Counted from the first letter of the stretch, positions 1 to 7,408 are shown. The stretch: 41,835 nucleotides of DNA from Alphaproteobacteria bacterium (GCA_028696805.1 JAQVGI010000007.1:1-41835); one strand, 5' to 3'. A program made the numbers and translations. The notes: a model not told the origin generated them from the letters alone.

Positions 1-693
1 CGTCAGCAGCACGGGCTTTCCCCGCCACTCCCACGGAATCGTGATCGCGTCGCGCGTGACGCCGGCCTCCGGCCCGGTCAGCAGCCTGTCCTGTTTCAGC
101 AGCTTGTTGATCAGCGTGGATTTCCCGACGTTCGGCCGGCCGACAATCGCCAGTTTCAGCGGGCGCGCCGCGGGCTCTTCCGCTGCGGCCGCTTCCGCCG
201 CCGCGACCGACCGCACATGGGCTTTCAGTGCCAGATACAGCTCTTCCAGCCCCAGGTTATGCTCGGCGGACACGGCGATCGGATCGCCTAGTCCGAATTG
301 GTAAAACTCGGCCAGCTGGCTGGATTGCGCCGCGCCCTCGCATTTGTTCGCGACCAGGACGACCGGCTTTTCCAAAGCGCGCAGGTCGGACGCCAGCCGG
401 CTGTCCAGCGGCGTTATCTCGGCCCGCGCGTCGACCACCATCACGACGACATCGCCCTCGGCGATCGCGCGCTGCGTCTGATCCCACATCGCGGCGGCCA
501 GCGCCGTCGTCGCCTCCAGACCGGCCGTGTCGACGATCTTGAAGTTCAAGTCCCGGAAAGCCGCCGGCGCCTCCTTGCGGTCGCGCGTGACGCCGGGCCT
601 GTCGTGCACGATCGCCGCGCGCCGCCCGACGATGCGGTTGAACAGCGTCGATTTCCCGACATTCGTCCGCCCGACCAGAACAATCGTTGTCAT
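1..693 (-). CDS. der: Ribosome-assembly GTPase Der (EngA), N-terminal part, cut by window edge
   Basis: Der has two tandem GTPase domains and acts in 50S ribosome assembly. The visible 231 codons start MTTIVLVGRTNVGKST, a P-loop, followed by DTAG (G3) and NKCE at the G4 position of domain 1. A linker rich in Ala and Glu follows, then a second P-loop GRPNVGKST and DTAG of domain 2. The reading frame is still open at base 1, so the C-terminal KH-like domain lies outside the window. The start is ATG at 693, preceded by AGGAAA. It lies 12 bases after bamB, matching the yfgM-bamB-der order known from many proteobacteria. G4 of domain 1 ends in Glu instead of Asp; I believe this occurs in alphaproteobacterial Der but could not check. 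Confidence 0.96.
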   Translation of the reverse strand, partial: MTTIVLVGRTNVGKSTLFNRIVGRRAAIVHDRPGVTRDRKEAPAAFRDLNFKIVDTAGLEATTALAAAMWDQTQRAIAEGDVVVMVVDARAEITPLDSRLASDLRALEKPVVLVANKCEGAAQSSQLAEFYQFGLGDPIAVSAEHNLGLEELYLALKAHVRSVAAAEAAAAEEPAARPLKLAIVGRPNVGKSTLINKLLKQDRLLTGPEAGVTRDAITIPWEWRGKPVLLT

Positions 694-705
694 GTCTTTT
701 TTCCT

Positions 706-1968
706 TTACCGATACACGCGCAGCTCGGCCCTGTCCGTCAGCACGATCATCCGATCGCCCGCCAGTATCGGCGCGACGGACATCTTGTCCAGCCGCGTCT
801 CCCAGGTCGTCTTGCCGGTCAGCACGTTCACGAAAACCATATCCCCCGCCGAGGAGGTCACAACCGCCTGCGTGTCCGTCAGCGTCGGCCCGAACCAGCG
901 CGCAGGCCCAGCGGCAGCAGAGGTCAGCGGCGTGCGCCAAAACACGGCCCCCGTCGCCTTGTTCAGCGCAATGAGCTCTCCGCCCGATACGAACACCAGC
1001 GCATTGCCGGTCAGCCGCGGCGTGTGGGCGCCGCCCTTGTCGCGCGTCCAGATCTCGGCGCCGGTCGACAACCGGAACGCGCCGACTTTATTCTGCCCCA
1101 CCACATACAGCGCGTCGCCGGCGACGACCGGCGATGCCGTGAATCCCGCCAGATCGCCGAGCAAGCTGAACGCCCGCGCGGGCAGGACGCTTTCAGACCA
1201 TACCAGCGTCCCCGTCTGCGCGTCGAACGCGGACACCTCGCCGGTCGAAAACAACGCGATGACCTTGTCGTCCGCCAACACGGGCGCCCCCATGCCGAAC
1301 AGGCTCGTCTGCGCGCCGCGCGTCTGATACCGCCAGCGCTCGGCGCCCGTCGCGGCGTCCAGCGCGTGCAGCCCGTTGTCCGCCGACAAAACATACAGGT
1401 GCCGGTCGTCCGCCATCGGGTGTGCGCGCACCGGAACCCCCAATTTCGCCTCCCACGCCGGCGTGCCGTTCAGCCGGACGGCCGCAACGCCGCCATCGCC
1501 GGACACCGCGTAAATCAGGCCGCCTTGAATAACCAGGCCGACGCTTTGAATGGCCGTCTGCGGCCGCGGCGTCAAGGCCAAAGACCAGATCCGCGCGCCC
1601 GTTTCCATGTGGACGGCCGTCAGGCGGAACGCGGCGTCCAGCGCGTAAATCACGCCGTCCTTGACCAGCGGCGGCGCCATGCTCAACGCTTTCGCGCCGA
1701 CGCCCGTGCCGACGGAAGCCGTGTAGGCCAGCTGCGGCGGAACGGACAGCGTCCCGATGCGCGGGTTGTTCGCGCCGTTCGCGGAAGCCGTCGTCCAGGA
1801 TTTGATCGTCTGCGCGCGCGCGGGCTTGACGCCCGTCTTGTCGGCCGGCATGGACTCCCACCCGGACGGCACGATGCTCTCGCGCCCGTCGCGCGGAGCC
1901 GGCGTTCCCGTCGGCGCGCATCCGGCGCACAGCAGCCCCAGCAGCAACAGACATCCGATGCGGCGCAT
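706..1968 (-). CDS. bamB: Outer-membrane assembly lipoprotein BamB (PQQ-like beta-propeller)
   Basis: The 420-residue protein begins with a lipoprotein signal (MRRIGCLLLLGLLCAGC, predicted lipidated Cys17). The rest is made of repeated PQQ-propeller blades, for example GARIWSL, GERWRYQT, GTLVWSES, GAEIWTR, GAVFWRT and GKTTWETR, each a Gly-x-x-x-Trp signature about 40 residues apart. BamB is the propeller subunit of the BAM complex that inserts beta-barrel proteins into the outer membrane. Its start codon overlaps the stop of the upstream TPR gene (TAATG), so translation is probably coupled. der follows at once. The lipobox has Cys at -3, which is unusual but tolerated. Confidence 0.93.
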   Translation of the reverse strand: MRRIGCLLLLGLLCAGCAPTGTPAPRDGRESIVPSGWESMPADKTGVKPARAQTIKSWTTASANGANNPRIGTLSVPPQLAYTASVGTGVGAKALSMAPPLVKDGVIYALDAAFRLTAVHMETGARIWSLALTPRPQTAIQSVGLVIQGGLIYAVSGDGGVAAVRLNGTPAWEAKLGVPVRAHPMADDRHLYVLSADNGLHALDAATGAERWRYQTRGAQTSLFGMGAPVLADDKVIALFSTGEVSAFDAQTGTLVWSESVLPARAFSLLGDLAGFTASPVVAGDALYVVGQNKVGAFRLSTGAEIWTRDKGGAHTPRLTGNALVFVSGGELIALNKATGAVFWRTPLTSAAAGPARWFGPTLTDTQAVVTSSAGDMVFVNVLTGKTTWETRLDKMSVAPILAGDRMIVLTDRAELRVYR

Positions 1969-2657
1969 TATTCTTTCTCCAACACGGACAGGATGCCGTT
2001 CAGCCGCTCCTGCATTTCGGGCGCGACCGGCATCTGCGCCGTTTTTTGCAATACCTCGATCGCCTGCGCTTTTTGGCCGGCGCGGATGAACAGGACGGCC
2101 GTCAGCTCGGCGGCCATCGGCGCGAACGCCGCGTCCGATAGCAGCGGCTGCAGCACCGCCCGCAATTCGTCGGGCGATCCGGTGTCGGCCTGATGCCCGA
2201 CGAACGCCAGCGCCGCCAAGGCGCGGATTCCGGCCGGCGCGCGGCGCGTCCGGCGCAATTCATCCAAAATCGCCAAACCTTCCGCCGTCTTTCCGGCGCG
2301 CAGCAGCAGGCCGGCTTCCTCCATCCGGGCCAGGTGCCGGTATCCCGTCCGCGCGGTCCGGGACAAATCCCGCAGCATGTCCAGCGCCGCCTCCTGCCCG
2401 CCCGTCTGCGCGGAGATGACGGCCTGCTCGAACACGTCCGATTCGGTCAGCCGCACCTGCGTGTGCCACGACCGATACACCTCGAACCCGGCCGTTCCCA
2501 AGACCAGCGCCACGACGGCGCCGCAAAACGCCCAGCGGTATCTGCTCCACAGGCCGGCCAGGCGCTCCTGGCGCAATTCCTCGTCCACCTCGCGCGCGAA
2601 GGCGTCTTCCGTCCGTTTCGCGCACGCATCGCAAGAGTTTTGGGTATCTGTGCTCAT
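1968..2657 (-). CDS. YfgM-like tetratricopeptide membrane protein
   Basis: The 229-residue protein has a cytoplasmic N-terminus with CDAC near the start. One membrane segment lies around residues 43-62 (WAFCGAVVALVLGTAGFEVY). The rest is helical, Ala/Leu-rich and TPR-like, presumably periplasmic. This layout and its place directly before bamB match the YfgM family, an ancillary SecYEG-associated periplasmic TPR protein in gamma-proteobacteria. ATG at 2657 has an AAAGGAAG ribosome site and a good promoter upstream. Identification rests on topology plus synteny, not on a diagnostic motif. Confidence 0.75.
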   Translation of the reverse strand: MSTDTQNSCDACAKRTEDAFAREVDEELRQERLAGLWSRYRWAFCGAVVALVLGTAGFEVYRSWHTQVRLTESDVFEQAVISAQTGGQEAALDMLRDLSRTARTGYRHLARMEEAGLLLRAGKTAEGLAILDELRRTRRAPAGIRALAALAFVGHQADTGSPDELRAVLQPLLSDAAFAPMAAELTAVLFIRAGQKAQAIEVLQKTAQMPVAPEMQERLNGILSVLEKE

Positions 2658-2681
2658 CGTCTTCCTTTTGTTGTATCGTTT

Positions 2682-2710
2682 CGTATACCAGAAATCGGGA
2701 CGAAAATCAA
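2682..2710 (-). promoter_or_regulatory. Promoter of the yfgM-like/bamB/der operon
   Basis: On the minus strand TTGATT (2705-2710), 17 bases, then TATACG (2682-2687). The predicted start of transcription is near 2675, giving a short leader that contains the Shine-Dalgarno sequence of the TPR gene. Confidence 0.6.
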
Positions 2711-2735
2711 TGTATTTCCGACCGCGGCCGGTTTT

Positions 2736-3527
2736 TCAAAAGCGCGTTTCCTTTTTCGGAAACAGCCCCATGATCGGGTGCGCGACGCACGCCGGCAGGA
2801 TGCTGCCCAGCCACGCGCCGAACGCCATGATCCGCGGGAAAGCGATAATGGCCGGCGCGCGCGTCAGGCGGCTGCGGATGATCCGCGCCGCTTTTTCGGG
2901 ACGCATGATGAACGGCATTTTGAACTGGTTCTTATCGGTCATCGGCGTTTCGATAAAGCCCGGGCAGATCACGCTGACGGCGATGCGGTCCGGCTTTAAG
3001 GATCCGCGCAGCCCCTCGCCCCACGCCTTGACGCACGCCTTGGACGCCGAGTAGGCCGGACAGCTGGACAGCCCGCGGTAGCCGGCGATGGAGCTGATGA
3101 TCGCGAGCTGGCCGCCGCCGTTCTGCTTCATGATGTCGATGCTCGGCAGGATGGTGTTGACGACGCCGAAGATGTTGGTTTTCAGGATCTGCTGGGTGCT
3201 GAGGGCGTTTTCCTTCGTCCCCAAAACGCCGCCCGACACGCCGGCGTTCGCGATGACCAGGTCGATCGGCTTGATGCGGTTCGCGTCGTTCAGCGCGCTG
3301 GTCGCCTCCAACGCATTGTTCACATCGAAGATGTAGGGATGCACCGCGGCTTTCCGGTCGCGGCAGGCCGCCGCCGTCATGTCCAGCCCGTCCGCGTTGC
3401 GCCCGCAGATGAACAGCGTCATCCCCCTTTCGGCATAGGCGACCGCCAGCGCGCGCCCCAGTCCGCTGGACGCGCCCGTGATGAAGACGGATCTCGGCCG
3501 GCGGTATGTCTGTCGCGTTTTCGTCAT
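2736..3527 (-). CDS. Short-chain dehydrogenase/reductase (SDR)
   Basis: A 263-residue classical SDR. The cofactor motif TGASSGLG is near residue 14, NAGVSGG follows, and the catalytic Ser-Tyr-Lys is in IISSIAG and YSASK. It probably reduces or oxidises a carbonyl or alcohol with NAD(P)H; the substrate cannot be told. I chose ATG 3527 rather than a longer reading from 3554 because GGAGGAG sits 7 bases before it. A C-terminal hydrophobic stretch (IMAFGAWLGSILPACVAHPIMG) suggests membrane association. It is transcribed toward the bamB operon, which has its own promoter. Confidence 0.85.
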   Translation of the reverse strand: MTKTRQTYRRPRSVFITGASSGLGRALAVAYAERGMTLFICGRNADGLDMTAAACRDRKAAVHPYIFDVNNALEATSALNDANRIKPIDLVIANAGVSGGVLGTKENALSTQQILKTNIFGVVNTILPSIDIMKQNGGGQLAIISSIAGYRGLSSCPAYSASKACVKAWGEGLRGSLKPDRIAVSVICPGFIETPMTDKNQFKMPFIMRPEKAARIIRSRLTRAPAIIAFPRIMAFGAWLGSILPACVAHPIMGLFPKKETRF

Positions 3528-3568
3528 GCGTTTTCTCCTCCGTTTGACGGACAATCCTTAAAATTTCC

Positions 3569-3596
3569 TTGACTTTGGATTATAAATCAGTATAAT
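3569..3596 (+). promoter_or_regulatory. Promoter of the tRNA-Leu/tRNA-Arg unit
   Basis: TTGACT (3569-3574), 16-base spacer, TATAAT (3591-3596). Transcription should start near 3603, 16 bases before tRNA-Leu. Confidence 0.75.
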
Positions 3597-3618
3597 GTCG
3601 TTGTCCAGCGAAAAATGT

Positions 3619-3705
3619 GCCTCTGTGGCGAAACTGGTAGACGCAACAGATTCAAAATCTGTCGGCCGCAAGGTCATGTTGGTTCAAGTCCGACCAGAGG
3701 TACCA
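3619..3705 (+). tRNA. tRNA-Leu (CAA)
   Basis: An 87-base cloverleaf. Acceptor GCCTCTG pairs with CAGAGGT, followed by A-CCA encoded at 3702-3705. The anticodon loop TTCAAAA gives CAA. A long variable arm (GGCCGCAAGGTC) is typical of class II leucine tRNA. The T arm contains GGTTCAAGTCC. Confidence 0.95.
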
Positions 3706-3727
3706 TCTTTCCCACGGCACAAAACAG

Positions 3728-3804
3728 GCGCCCGTAGCTCAACTGGATAGAGCATCTGACTACGGATCAGAAGGTTGTGAGTTCGAATCCCGCCGGGCGC
3801 GCCA
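3728..3804 (+). tRNA. tRNA-Arg (ACG)
   Basis: A 77-base cloverleaf. Acceptor GCGCCCG pairs with CGGGCGC, then G-CCA is encoded. The anticodon loop CTACGGA gives ACG, expected to be edited to ICG. Its 3' end is the integration target of the phage remnant that follows; the tRNA is intact. Confidence 0.95.
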
Positions 3805-3808
3805 ATAA
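3789..3808 (+). repeat. attL: left 20-bp direct repeat (tRNA-Arg 3' end)
   Basis: CCCGCCGGGCGCGCCAATAA occurs here, covering the T-stem and acceptor 3' end of tRNA-Arg, and again exactly at 6159-6178. The two copies are 2370 bases apart and bracket phage-like genes, as expected of attL and attR for a tRNA-targeting tyrosine recombinase. Confidence 0.85.
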
Positions 3809-3835
3809 TAAAAAATAGTTTTACGCAAAAACTCT

Positions 3836-3872
3836 AACCCGCAGACTGCCTAGGTTTGCGGGTTTTTATTTT
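3836..3872 (+). terminator. Rho-independent terminator after tRNA-Arg/attL
   Basis: AACCCGCA (3836-3843) pairs with TGCGGGTT (3857-3864) and is followed by TTTATTTTT. It lies inside the element and now ends the tRNA transcript, apparently replacing the native terminator displaced beyond attR. Confidence 0.75.
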
Positions 3873-4123
3873 TCTCTTTTGATTTCCATGTCGTGAATAT
3901 GTAGCGGGCTATGCCGCCCCTAGAACTACAAAATCCCCCACTTTTTCCAGTATGTCCCTTTAATATCCCCACCCATTTTTTTATTTCGGCGCGAGGATAA
4001 TTCTTCCCAAACTGGTAGATTTCCCTACCATTTCTCGTTATTCCTAGTCCTTTTGGGAGCGACTTTCCTCTTTTTCCTCGCTATGTTTTTTCTTGTTCAA
4101 CCCACAACAACAGGAGAAAAACA

Positions 4124-4348
4124 ATGAACGATTTTATGCTTTCCCCCGACGACCGCTGTCTTAAAACTTCCGAGGCGGCAGAATTTCTTGGCCTATCCCC
4201 GAAGACACTAAAAAGTTATCGCGCCGACGGCCTCGGCCCCCACTTCGTGAAGTTCGGGAAAATGATTCGCTATCGCCTTTCCGATGTGAAGCATTGGCGG
4301 GATTCGTTTCTTTGCGCCCCAGTTATAAAGAAAAAAAAGAAAATTTAG
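4124..4348 (+). CDS. AlpA-like helix-turn-helix excisionase
   Basis: A 74-residue protein with a MerR/AlpA-type winged helix: KTSEAAEFLGLSPKTLKSYR followed by GPHFVKFGKMIRYRLSDVKHW. The tail KKKKKI is basic. This family binds DNA as a recombination directionality factor or integrase regulator and is normally found beside tyrosine integrases. AGGAG lies 7 bases before the ATG. Its position between attL and the integrase fits an excisionase role. Confidence 0.82.
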   Translation: MNDFMLSPDDRCLKTSEAAEFLGLSPKTLKSYRADGLGPHFVKFGKMIRYRLSDVKHWRDSFLCAPVIKKKKKI

Positions 4349-4458
4349 GACACGCGTTTTTTTTCGCTGGACTTCTAAAAATATGTCCGGCAGATTGCCT
4401 GTCCAATGGCTGGGAACACTAGGTTTTCCGCCAGAAACGCACACAAAGGAGAATACAA

Positions 4459-5307
4459 ATGCAACAAATATCTTGCCAATACTTAAAGCAAAAACTAACG
4501 GGTGATTACCTTGGCCGCGTAAAAGCCGACACCGATTTACAGGTAAGCGATACCGAAGTCCCCGGCTATCATTTACGCTATTCGGGAAAGACGGGGCGCA
4601 AGGTTTTATATCTGAACTATACCCTGCGACTTGAAGATATGCGCAAAGAGCGCAACTTAAAACTGGGGGTGTTTCCCGAAATATCGGCGGCGGAAGGACG
4701 CGCCGAAGCCATAAAGTGCCGTGGCCAAGTTTTGGGCGGCATAGACCCGATGTTGGAGCGGCAGGAACGGTTGCGCCAAGCAATGGGCGAACAGGATAAA
4801 CGAATCCCGTTCAAGGTCATTATGGAGCGATACCTCGAAGAACATTCCAAAGTATTCAAAAAGGCCGAAACCTCGCGCAAAGAGTTCCAAATGGCTCGCA
4901 AGCATATTATCCCCGCGCTGGGCAATATCCCAATAAACGAATTGAACGTCCGCCACCTTGAAAAAATGCACCAGACCATAGGCGAAAAGACAAAAACGCA
5001 GGCCAACCATTGCCTGCTGTTGGTTTCGTATTTTCTCAACTGGTGCGAAAAACAGGAATATCGGAACATCAACACCAACCCCGTCCGCCTTATCCGAAAG
5101 TTCAAGACCAAAGGCCGCGACCGCGTTCTCTCGGACGAAGAATACCAGCGCGTGTTCGAGGCAATGGAACTGGGTCGGCGCACGAACCTCATTAACCCCG
5201 TTGGCTTCGACATCTTGGCTTTCATAATCTTCACGGGCTGCCGCTCGGCCGAAGCAAAACGGCTTACTTGGGACGAAGTTGGAATCGGACACAAGGCTCG
5301 ATGTTGA
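4459..5307 (+). pseudogene. Tyrosine recombinase (phage integrase), C-terminus deleted
   Basis: A 282-codon reading frame. The N-terminal arm-binding domain (about 1-95, with LKLGVFPEISAAEGR) is followed by the SAM-like core-binding domain (about 115-215). The start of the catalytic domain includes FTGCRSAEAKRLTW, with Arg262 as the first catalytic Arg. The frame then leaves integrase-like sequence at WDEVGIGHKARC and stops. Family members run to about 400 residues, so Lys, His-x-x-Arg and the Tyr nucleophile are lost. AAAGGAG precedes the ATG. The protein might still bind att DNA, but should be inactive for strand exchange. Confidence 0.88.
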
Positions 5308-5410
5308 AAGAGAAGCTGTCCTGTTGCCGCTTATTCGGGCGATAGTCCGGCACGAGAACGGGCAACAGCCGTATTCAGACGAACAAATCTTGGAGGGCAT
5401 AAGATGTTAG
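5282..5410 (+). pseudogene. C-terminal remnant of a phage gene fused behind the integrase
   Basis: Just after the integrase loses homology, another frame reads ESDTRLDVEREAVLLPLIR, then AIVRHENGQQPYSDEQILEG and IRC, ending at TAG 5408-5410. It overlaps the start of the next gene, as lysis genes often do. The HENGxxPY tail resembles the C-termini of phage structural or lysis-associated proteins I remember from other genomes; I cannot name the family with certainty. It has no start of its own, so the deletion joint is near 5280. Confidence 0.55.
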
Positions 5411-5616
5411 CGAAACTGAAACAATACTGGCTGGCAATAGTCGCCGCCGCGCTTGCGGCGGTTTATTTTATAGGCAAACGGAAAGGAAAAGAAAATGAAA
5501 AGGCACATCAAAATCAAAAGGTTTTGGAGAACTTGGGGCGTGCTGATAAAGCTCGGTCTTCTCTTAACAATCCTGATACTGTTAGCAAGCTGCGCAAAAA
5601 ATACACCCGCAAGTGA
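5404..5616 (+). CDS. Small inner-membrane protein, candidate i-spanin (Rz-like)
   Basis: A 70-residue protein with one N-terminal membrane segment (residues 7-23, QYWLAIVAAALAAVYFI) and a short charged, helical periplasmic part (GKRKGKENEKAHQNQK and on). Spanin Rz subunits have this N-in topology, though usually with a longer coiled coil. The supporting fact is that a lipoprotein gene begins inside it in the +1 frame. ATG 5404 overlaps the end of the upstream gene remnant and follows GGAGGGCATAAG. Confidence 0.55.
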   Translation: MLAKLKQYWLAIVAAALAAVYFIGKRKGKENEKAHQNQKVLENLGRADKARSSLNNPDTVSKLRKKYTRK

Positions 5617-5725
5617 TTATTGCCTGCTGTATCGCCCGATTTATTCACACCCCAGCGACACCGAGGAAACCCTGCGCCAAATAGACGGCAACAATATCGT
5701 CTATGACGCACTCTGCGACCGATAG
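5495..5725 (+). CDS. Small lipoprotein, candidate o-spanin (Rz1-like)
   Basis: A 76-residue protein. A basic N-terminus and a hydrophobic stretch (VLIKLGLLLTILILLASC) end in lipobox LLASC, with lipidated Cys33. The mature part contains DYCLLYRPIYSHPSD and ends NNIVYDALCDR, a pattern I associate with Rz1-like phage lipoproteins (C-x-x-YRP-Y). It starts 91 bases into the preceding gene in the +1 frame with its own AAAGGAAAAG site, the embedded Rz/Rz1 arrangement that connects inner and outer membranes during phage lysis. A terminator follows at once. Confidence 0.68.
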   Translation: MKRHIKIKRFWRTWGVLIKLGLLLTILILLASCAKNTPASDYCLLYRPIYSHPSDTEETLRQIDGNNIVYDALCDR

Positions 5726-5728
5726 GAA

Positions 5729-5758
5729 AAGCCCCGAGCAATCGGGGCTTGTTTTTTT
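5729..5758 (+). terminator. Terminator after the spanin-like genes
   Basis: AAGCCCCGA, loop GCAA, TCGGGGCTT (5729-5750), then GTTTTTTT. A strong rho-independent terminator. Confidence 0.9.
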
Positions 5759-6158
5759 GCTATGCCGGAAGCGAGAAAAACCTCGTTTATGTCGGCACCA
5801 TGTCTTTTTTCTATGTAGTGAATATGTCTTTTTCATTTTCCCCATAATCGAGAAAAACACCATAAAAACTACAAAAAACGATAAGTGGCAGGTGCGTCAA
5901 TGCCTACCACAACAGCCCTTGTCGCCCCATAATGGCCTTTCTCGCCCCCAACCGACCAAATAATAAAAAATCCACCCTTCGCGGTGGATTTTTTGTTATT
6001 CCGTGCGACGGACGGGATGAGAACCCGTTCGGCGAGCGAGGGCGGAATTGTGCCCGAGCGAGCGACGCCGCGCCGAAGCACAGCAAGGCGGGCGGTCCCG
6101 CGGTCGGCAAGCCGACAAGGGATAAATCGTGAGCGCAGCATGCGCGCCGATTTACAAC
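5759..6158. other. Non-coding stretch at the right end of the island
   Basis: No convincing gene is seen. 5759-5958 is AT-rich and may carry integrase or excisionase binding sites (GTGAATATGT at 5818-5827 repeats 3893-3902). A first copy of a terminator hairpin follows at 5965-5996. 5997-6158 is GC-rich and shows no gene or known RNA; it may be left over from an older integration at the same tRNA. Confidence 0.5.
5965..5996 (+). terminator. Terminator hairpin, first copy
   Basis: AAAATCCACC, loop, GGTGGATTTTTT. Almost identical to the copy at 6180-6210. It is preceded by AATAATAAAAAAT (5959-5971), which also follows tRNA-Arg at 3804-3816. The right boundary of the newest insertion could therefore lie here rather than at 6178. 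Confidence 0.75.
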
Positions 6159-6178
6159 CCCGCCGGGCGCGCCAATAA
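6159..6178 (+). repeat. attR: right 20-bp direct repeat
   Basis: An exact repeat of 3789-3808 (CCCGCCGGGCGCGCCAATAA). Upstream bases no longer form a tRNA, so this is a displaced copy of the tRNA-Arg 3' end. Confidence 0.85.
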
Positions 6179-6179
6179 G

Positions 6180-6210
6180 AAAAAATCCACCCTCCGCGGT
6201 GGATTTTTTG
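6180..6210 (+). terminator. Terminator hairpin, second copy (probable native tRNA-Arg terminator)
   Basis: ATCCACC, loop CTCCGC, GGTGGAT with A-tract before and T-tract after, so it can work in both directions. It may also end the minus-strand flavoprotein gene at 6256. Confidence 0.75.
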
Positions 6211-6255
6211 TTATTTCCATAGATATAAAATCCCATTTTTTATTAATGATACGCC

Positions 6256-6810
6256 TTATACCAATTGTTCGCCGAATGCACGCGCATCGTCCAAAAACGG
6301 CGTTTTTTCAATCTCTCCCCTGTCCAAAACCCGCCGCGCGAGAATCCGCCCCAAATCATTCCAACCGAAATACTTCACGATCCCATAGTCATAATATGCG
6401 CAGACGGCGTCGAACATATCCTGTTTCTTGCTCGCCCCGACCATCATCAGCACCACATCCTTCCGGGGATACTTGAAATCGTTTTTATAGCCAAGCGCCT
6501 GAAAACGATCGATGAAAGCTTTCAGCTGGCTTGAAACATGCCAGAAATAAAGAGGGGAAGCGAGGACAATCGTATCCGCCCAGAAAAACGCGTCGTATAT
6601 TTCATCCATGCCGTCCTTCTGCACGCACGGGCGGCCGGTCGAATAACATTGGTGGCACCCCAGGCATCCATTGACTTTCGTTTTCCCCAAATGGAACGTC
6701 CTGACCTCATGGCCTTTTGATTCTGCCCCCCCCGCAAACGCATCGGCCAGCTTTTCCGTATTCCCACCGATTCTCGGGCTTCCGATAAGAACTAAAATCT
6801 TGCGCGCCAT
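6256..6810 (-). CDS. Flavodoxin-like NAD(P)H-dependent FMN reductase
   Basis: A 184-residue flavodoxin-fold protein. The FMN phosphate loop is GSPRIGGNTEKLAD near residue 10, and SPLYFWHVSSQLKAFIDR contacts flavin. A cysteine cluster CLGCHQCYSTGRPC around residues 50-63 is typical of the iron-sulfur-flavoprotein-like or NADPH-dependent FMN reductase branch, where it may bind a metal or disulfide. The physiological electron acceptor is unknown. ATG 6810 follows AGGAGA at 7 bases, so the seven extra in-frame codons upstream are not used. It stands alone between the tRNA island and a membrane-protein gene. Confidence 0.85.
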   Translation of the reverse strand: MARKILVLIGSPRIGGNTEKLADAFAGGAESKGHEVRTFHLGKTKVNGCLGCHQCYSTGRPCVQKDGMDEIYDAFFWADTIVLASPLYFWHVSSQLKAFIDRFQALGYKNDFKYPRKDVVLMMVGASKKQDMFDAVCAYYDYGIVKYFGWNDLGRILARRVLDRGEIEKTPFLDDARAFGEQLV

Positions 6811-6838
6811 GGTAAATCTCCTGTCTGACAATCAAAAA

Positions 6839-7402
6839 TTATTTCGCCCCGTCGCCCGACCGCTTTTCGGATTCCAGGGCGGCGAGCCTGTCCCGGACGT
6901 CCAGGACATTCCGGTTCATCTCGTCCAGAACGGGCAGCAATTTTTTCACGACCAGGCGCGCGACGCGATCCTCGGACGACCGGGCCTTGTGGTATTTCAT
7001 CAGCTTGAAGACCGCATAAACAAGCAGCAAAACCGCCAGAACGCTTACCAGGCCGCCCATCAGTCCGGCAACGAAAGCGCTGGCCGCTTCGAGCATCGAG
7101 AGCTTCGTGTGCGCCGTCGCGCTGGCCATCTGCGCGGACACATACTGCGGCAGGCCCAGCGGGAACGACAAATGCCCGCGCAAACTCTCCGCATACCGGG
7201 ACAGCATATCCGCGGACACGCGCGCGGCCGGCACATTGAAATACGACGCGGCATAGGCCGGCATCGCCTGCTTCACATACCGCGCCCCGCACCAGATGCC
7301 GCCGGACAGCACCATAAAAACCACCAGCAGGATCAGCGGGCGCTTCGCCCGATTCCACAGCGTGTCGCGGCGCGCCGCGAAAGGATTTTTCTGCTTTCCC
7401 AT
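6839..7402 (-). CDS. Two-TM membrane protein, function unknown
   Basis: A 187-residue protein with TM1 at about residues 22-43 (PLILLVVFMVLSGGIWCGARYV) and TM2 at about 109-132 (AFVAGLMGGLVSVLAVLLLVYAVF). The loop between is 65 residues, probably periplasmic. The C-terminus is a charged helix (KKLLPVLDEMNRNVLDVRDRL) with heptad character. I do not recognise a family. Its promoter places the start of transcription at the ATG (see 7409-7437). It diverges from lnt. Confidence 0.75.
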   Translation of the reverse strand: MGKQKNPFAARRDTLWNRAKRPLILLVVFMVLSGGIWCGARYVKQAMPAYAASYFNVPAARVSADMLSRYAESLRGHLSFPLGLPQYVSAQMASATAHTKLSMLEAASAFVAGLMGGLVSVLAVLLLVYAVFKLMKYHKARSSEDRVARLVVKKLLPVLDEMNRNVLDVRDRLAALESEKRSGDGAK

Positions 7403-7408
7403 GCGTTC

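Larger units (their letters stand above)
3805..6178 (+). mobile_element. Decayed prophage/integrative element in tRNA-Arg
   Basis: A 2.4 kb AT-richer island between direct repeats of the tRNA-Arg 3' end. It holds an AlpA-like excisionase, a truncated tyrosine integrase, the tail of another phage gene, and overlapping Rz/Rz1-like genes. All genes read away from the tRNA. Structural, replication and packaging genes are missing, so the present form looks like the two ends of a prophage brought together by one internal deletion near 5280. Without His-x-x-Arg and Tyr in its integrase it should not excise unaided. The stretches 3873-4123 and 4349-4458 hold no gene; GTGAATATGT at 3893 and again at 5818 could be arm-type integrase sites, a weak guess. 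Confidence 0.85.

Noticed and set aside
298-2193. 631-codon plus-strand ORF
   Set aside because: Antisense shadow of der, bamB and the TPR gene; Arg/Pro/Gln-rich composition and no domains, as expected from GC-rich DNA.
3873-4123. Additional small genes between attL and the excisionase
   Set aside because: No frame with a ribosome site and plausible protein; AT-rich stretch with possible binding sites only.
5869-6236. Minus-strand ORFs with repeated NNKKSTA-GGFF
   Set aside because: They are translations of the two terminator hairpins; the repetition reflects the duplicated hairpin, not a protein repeat.
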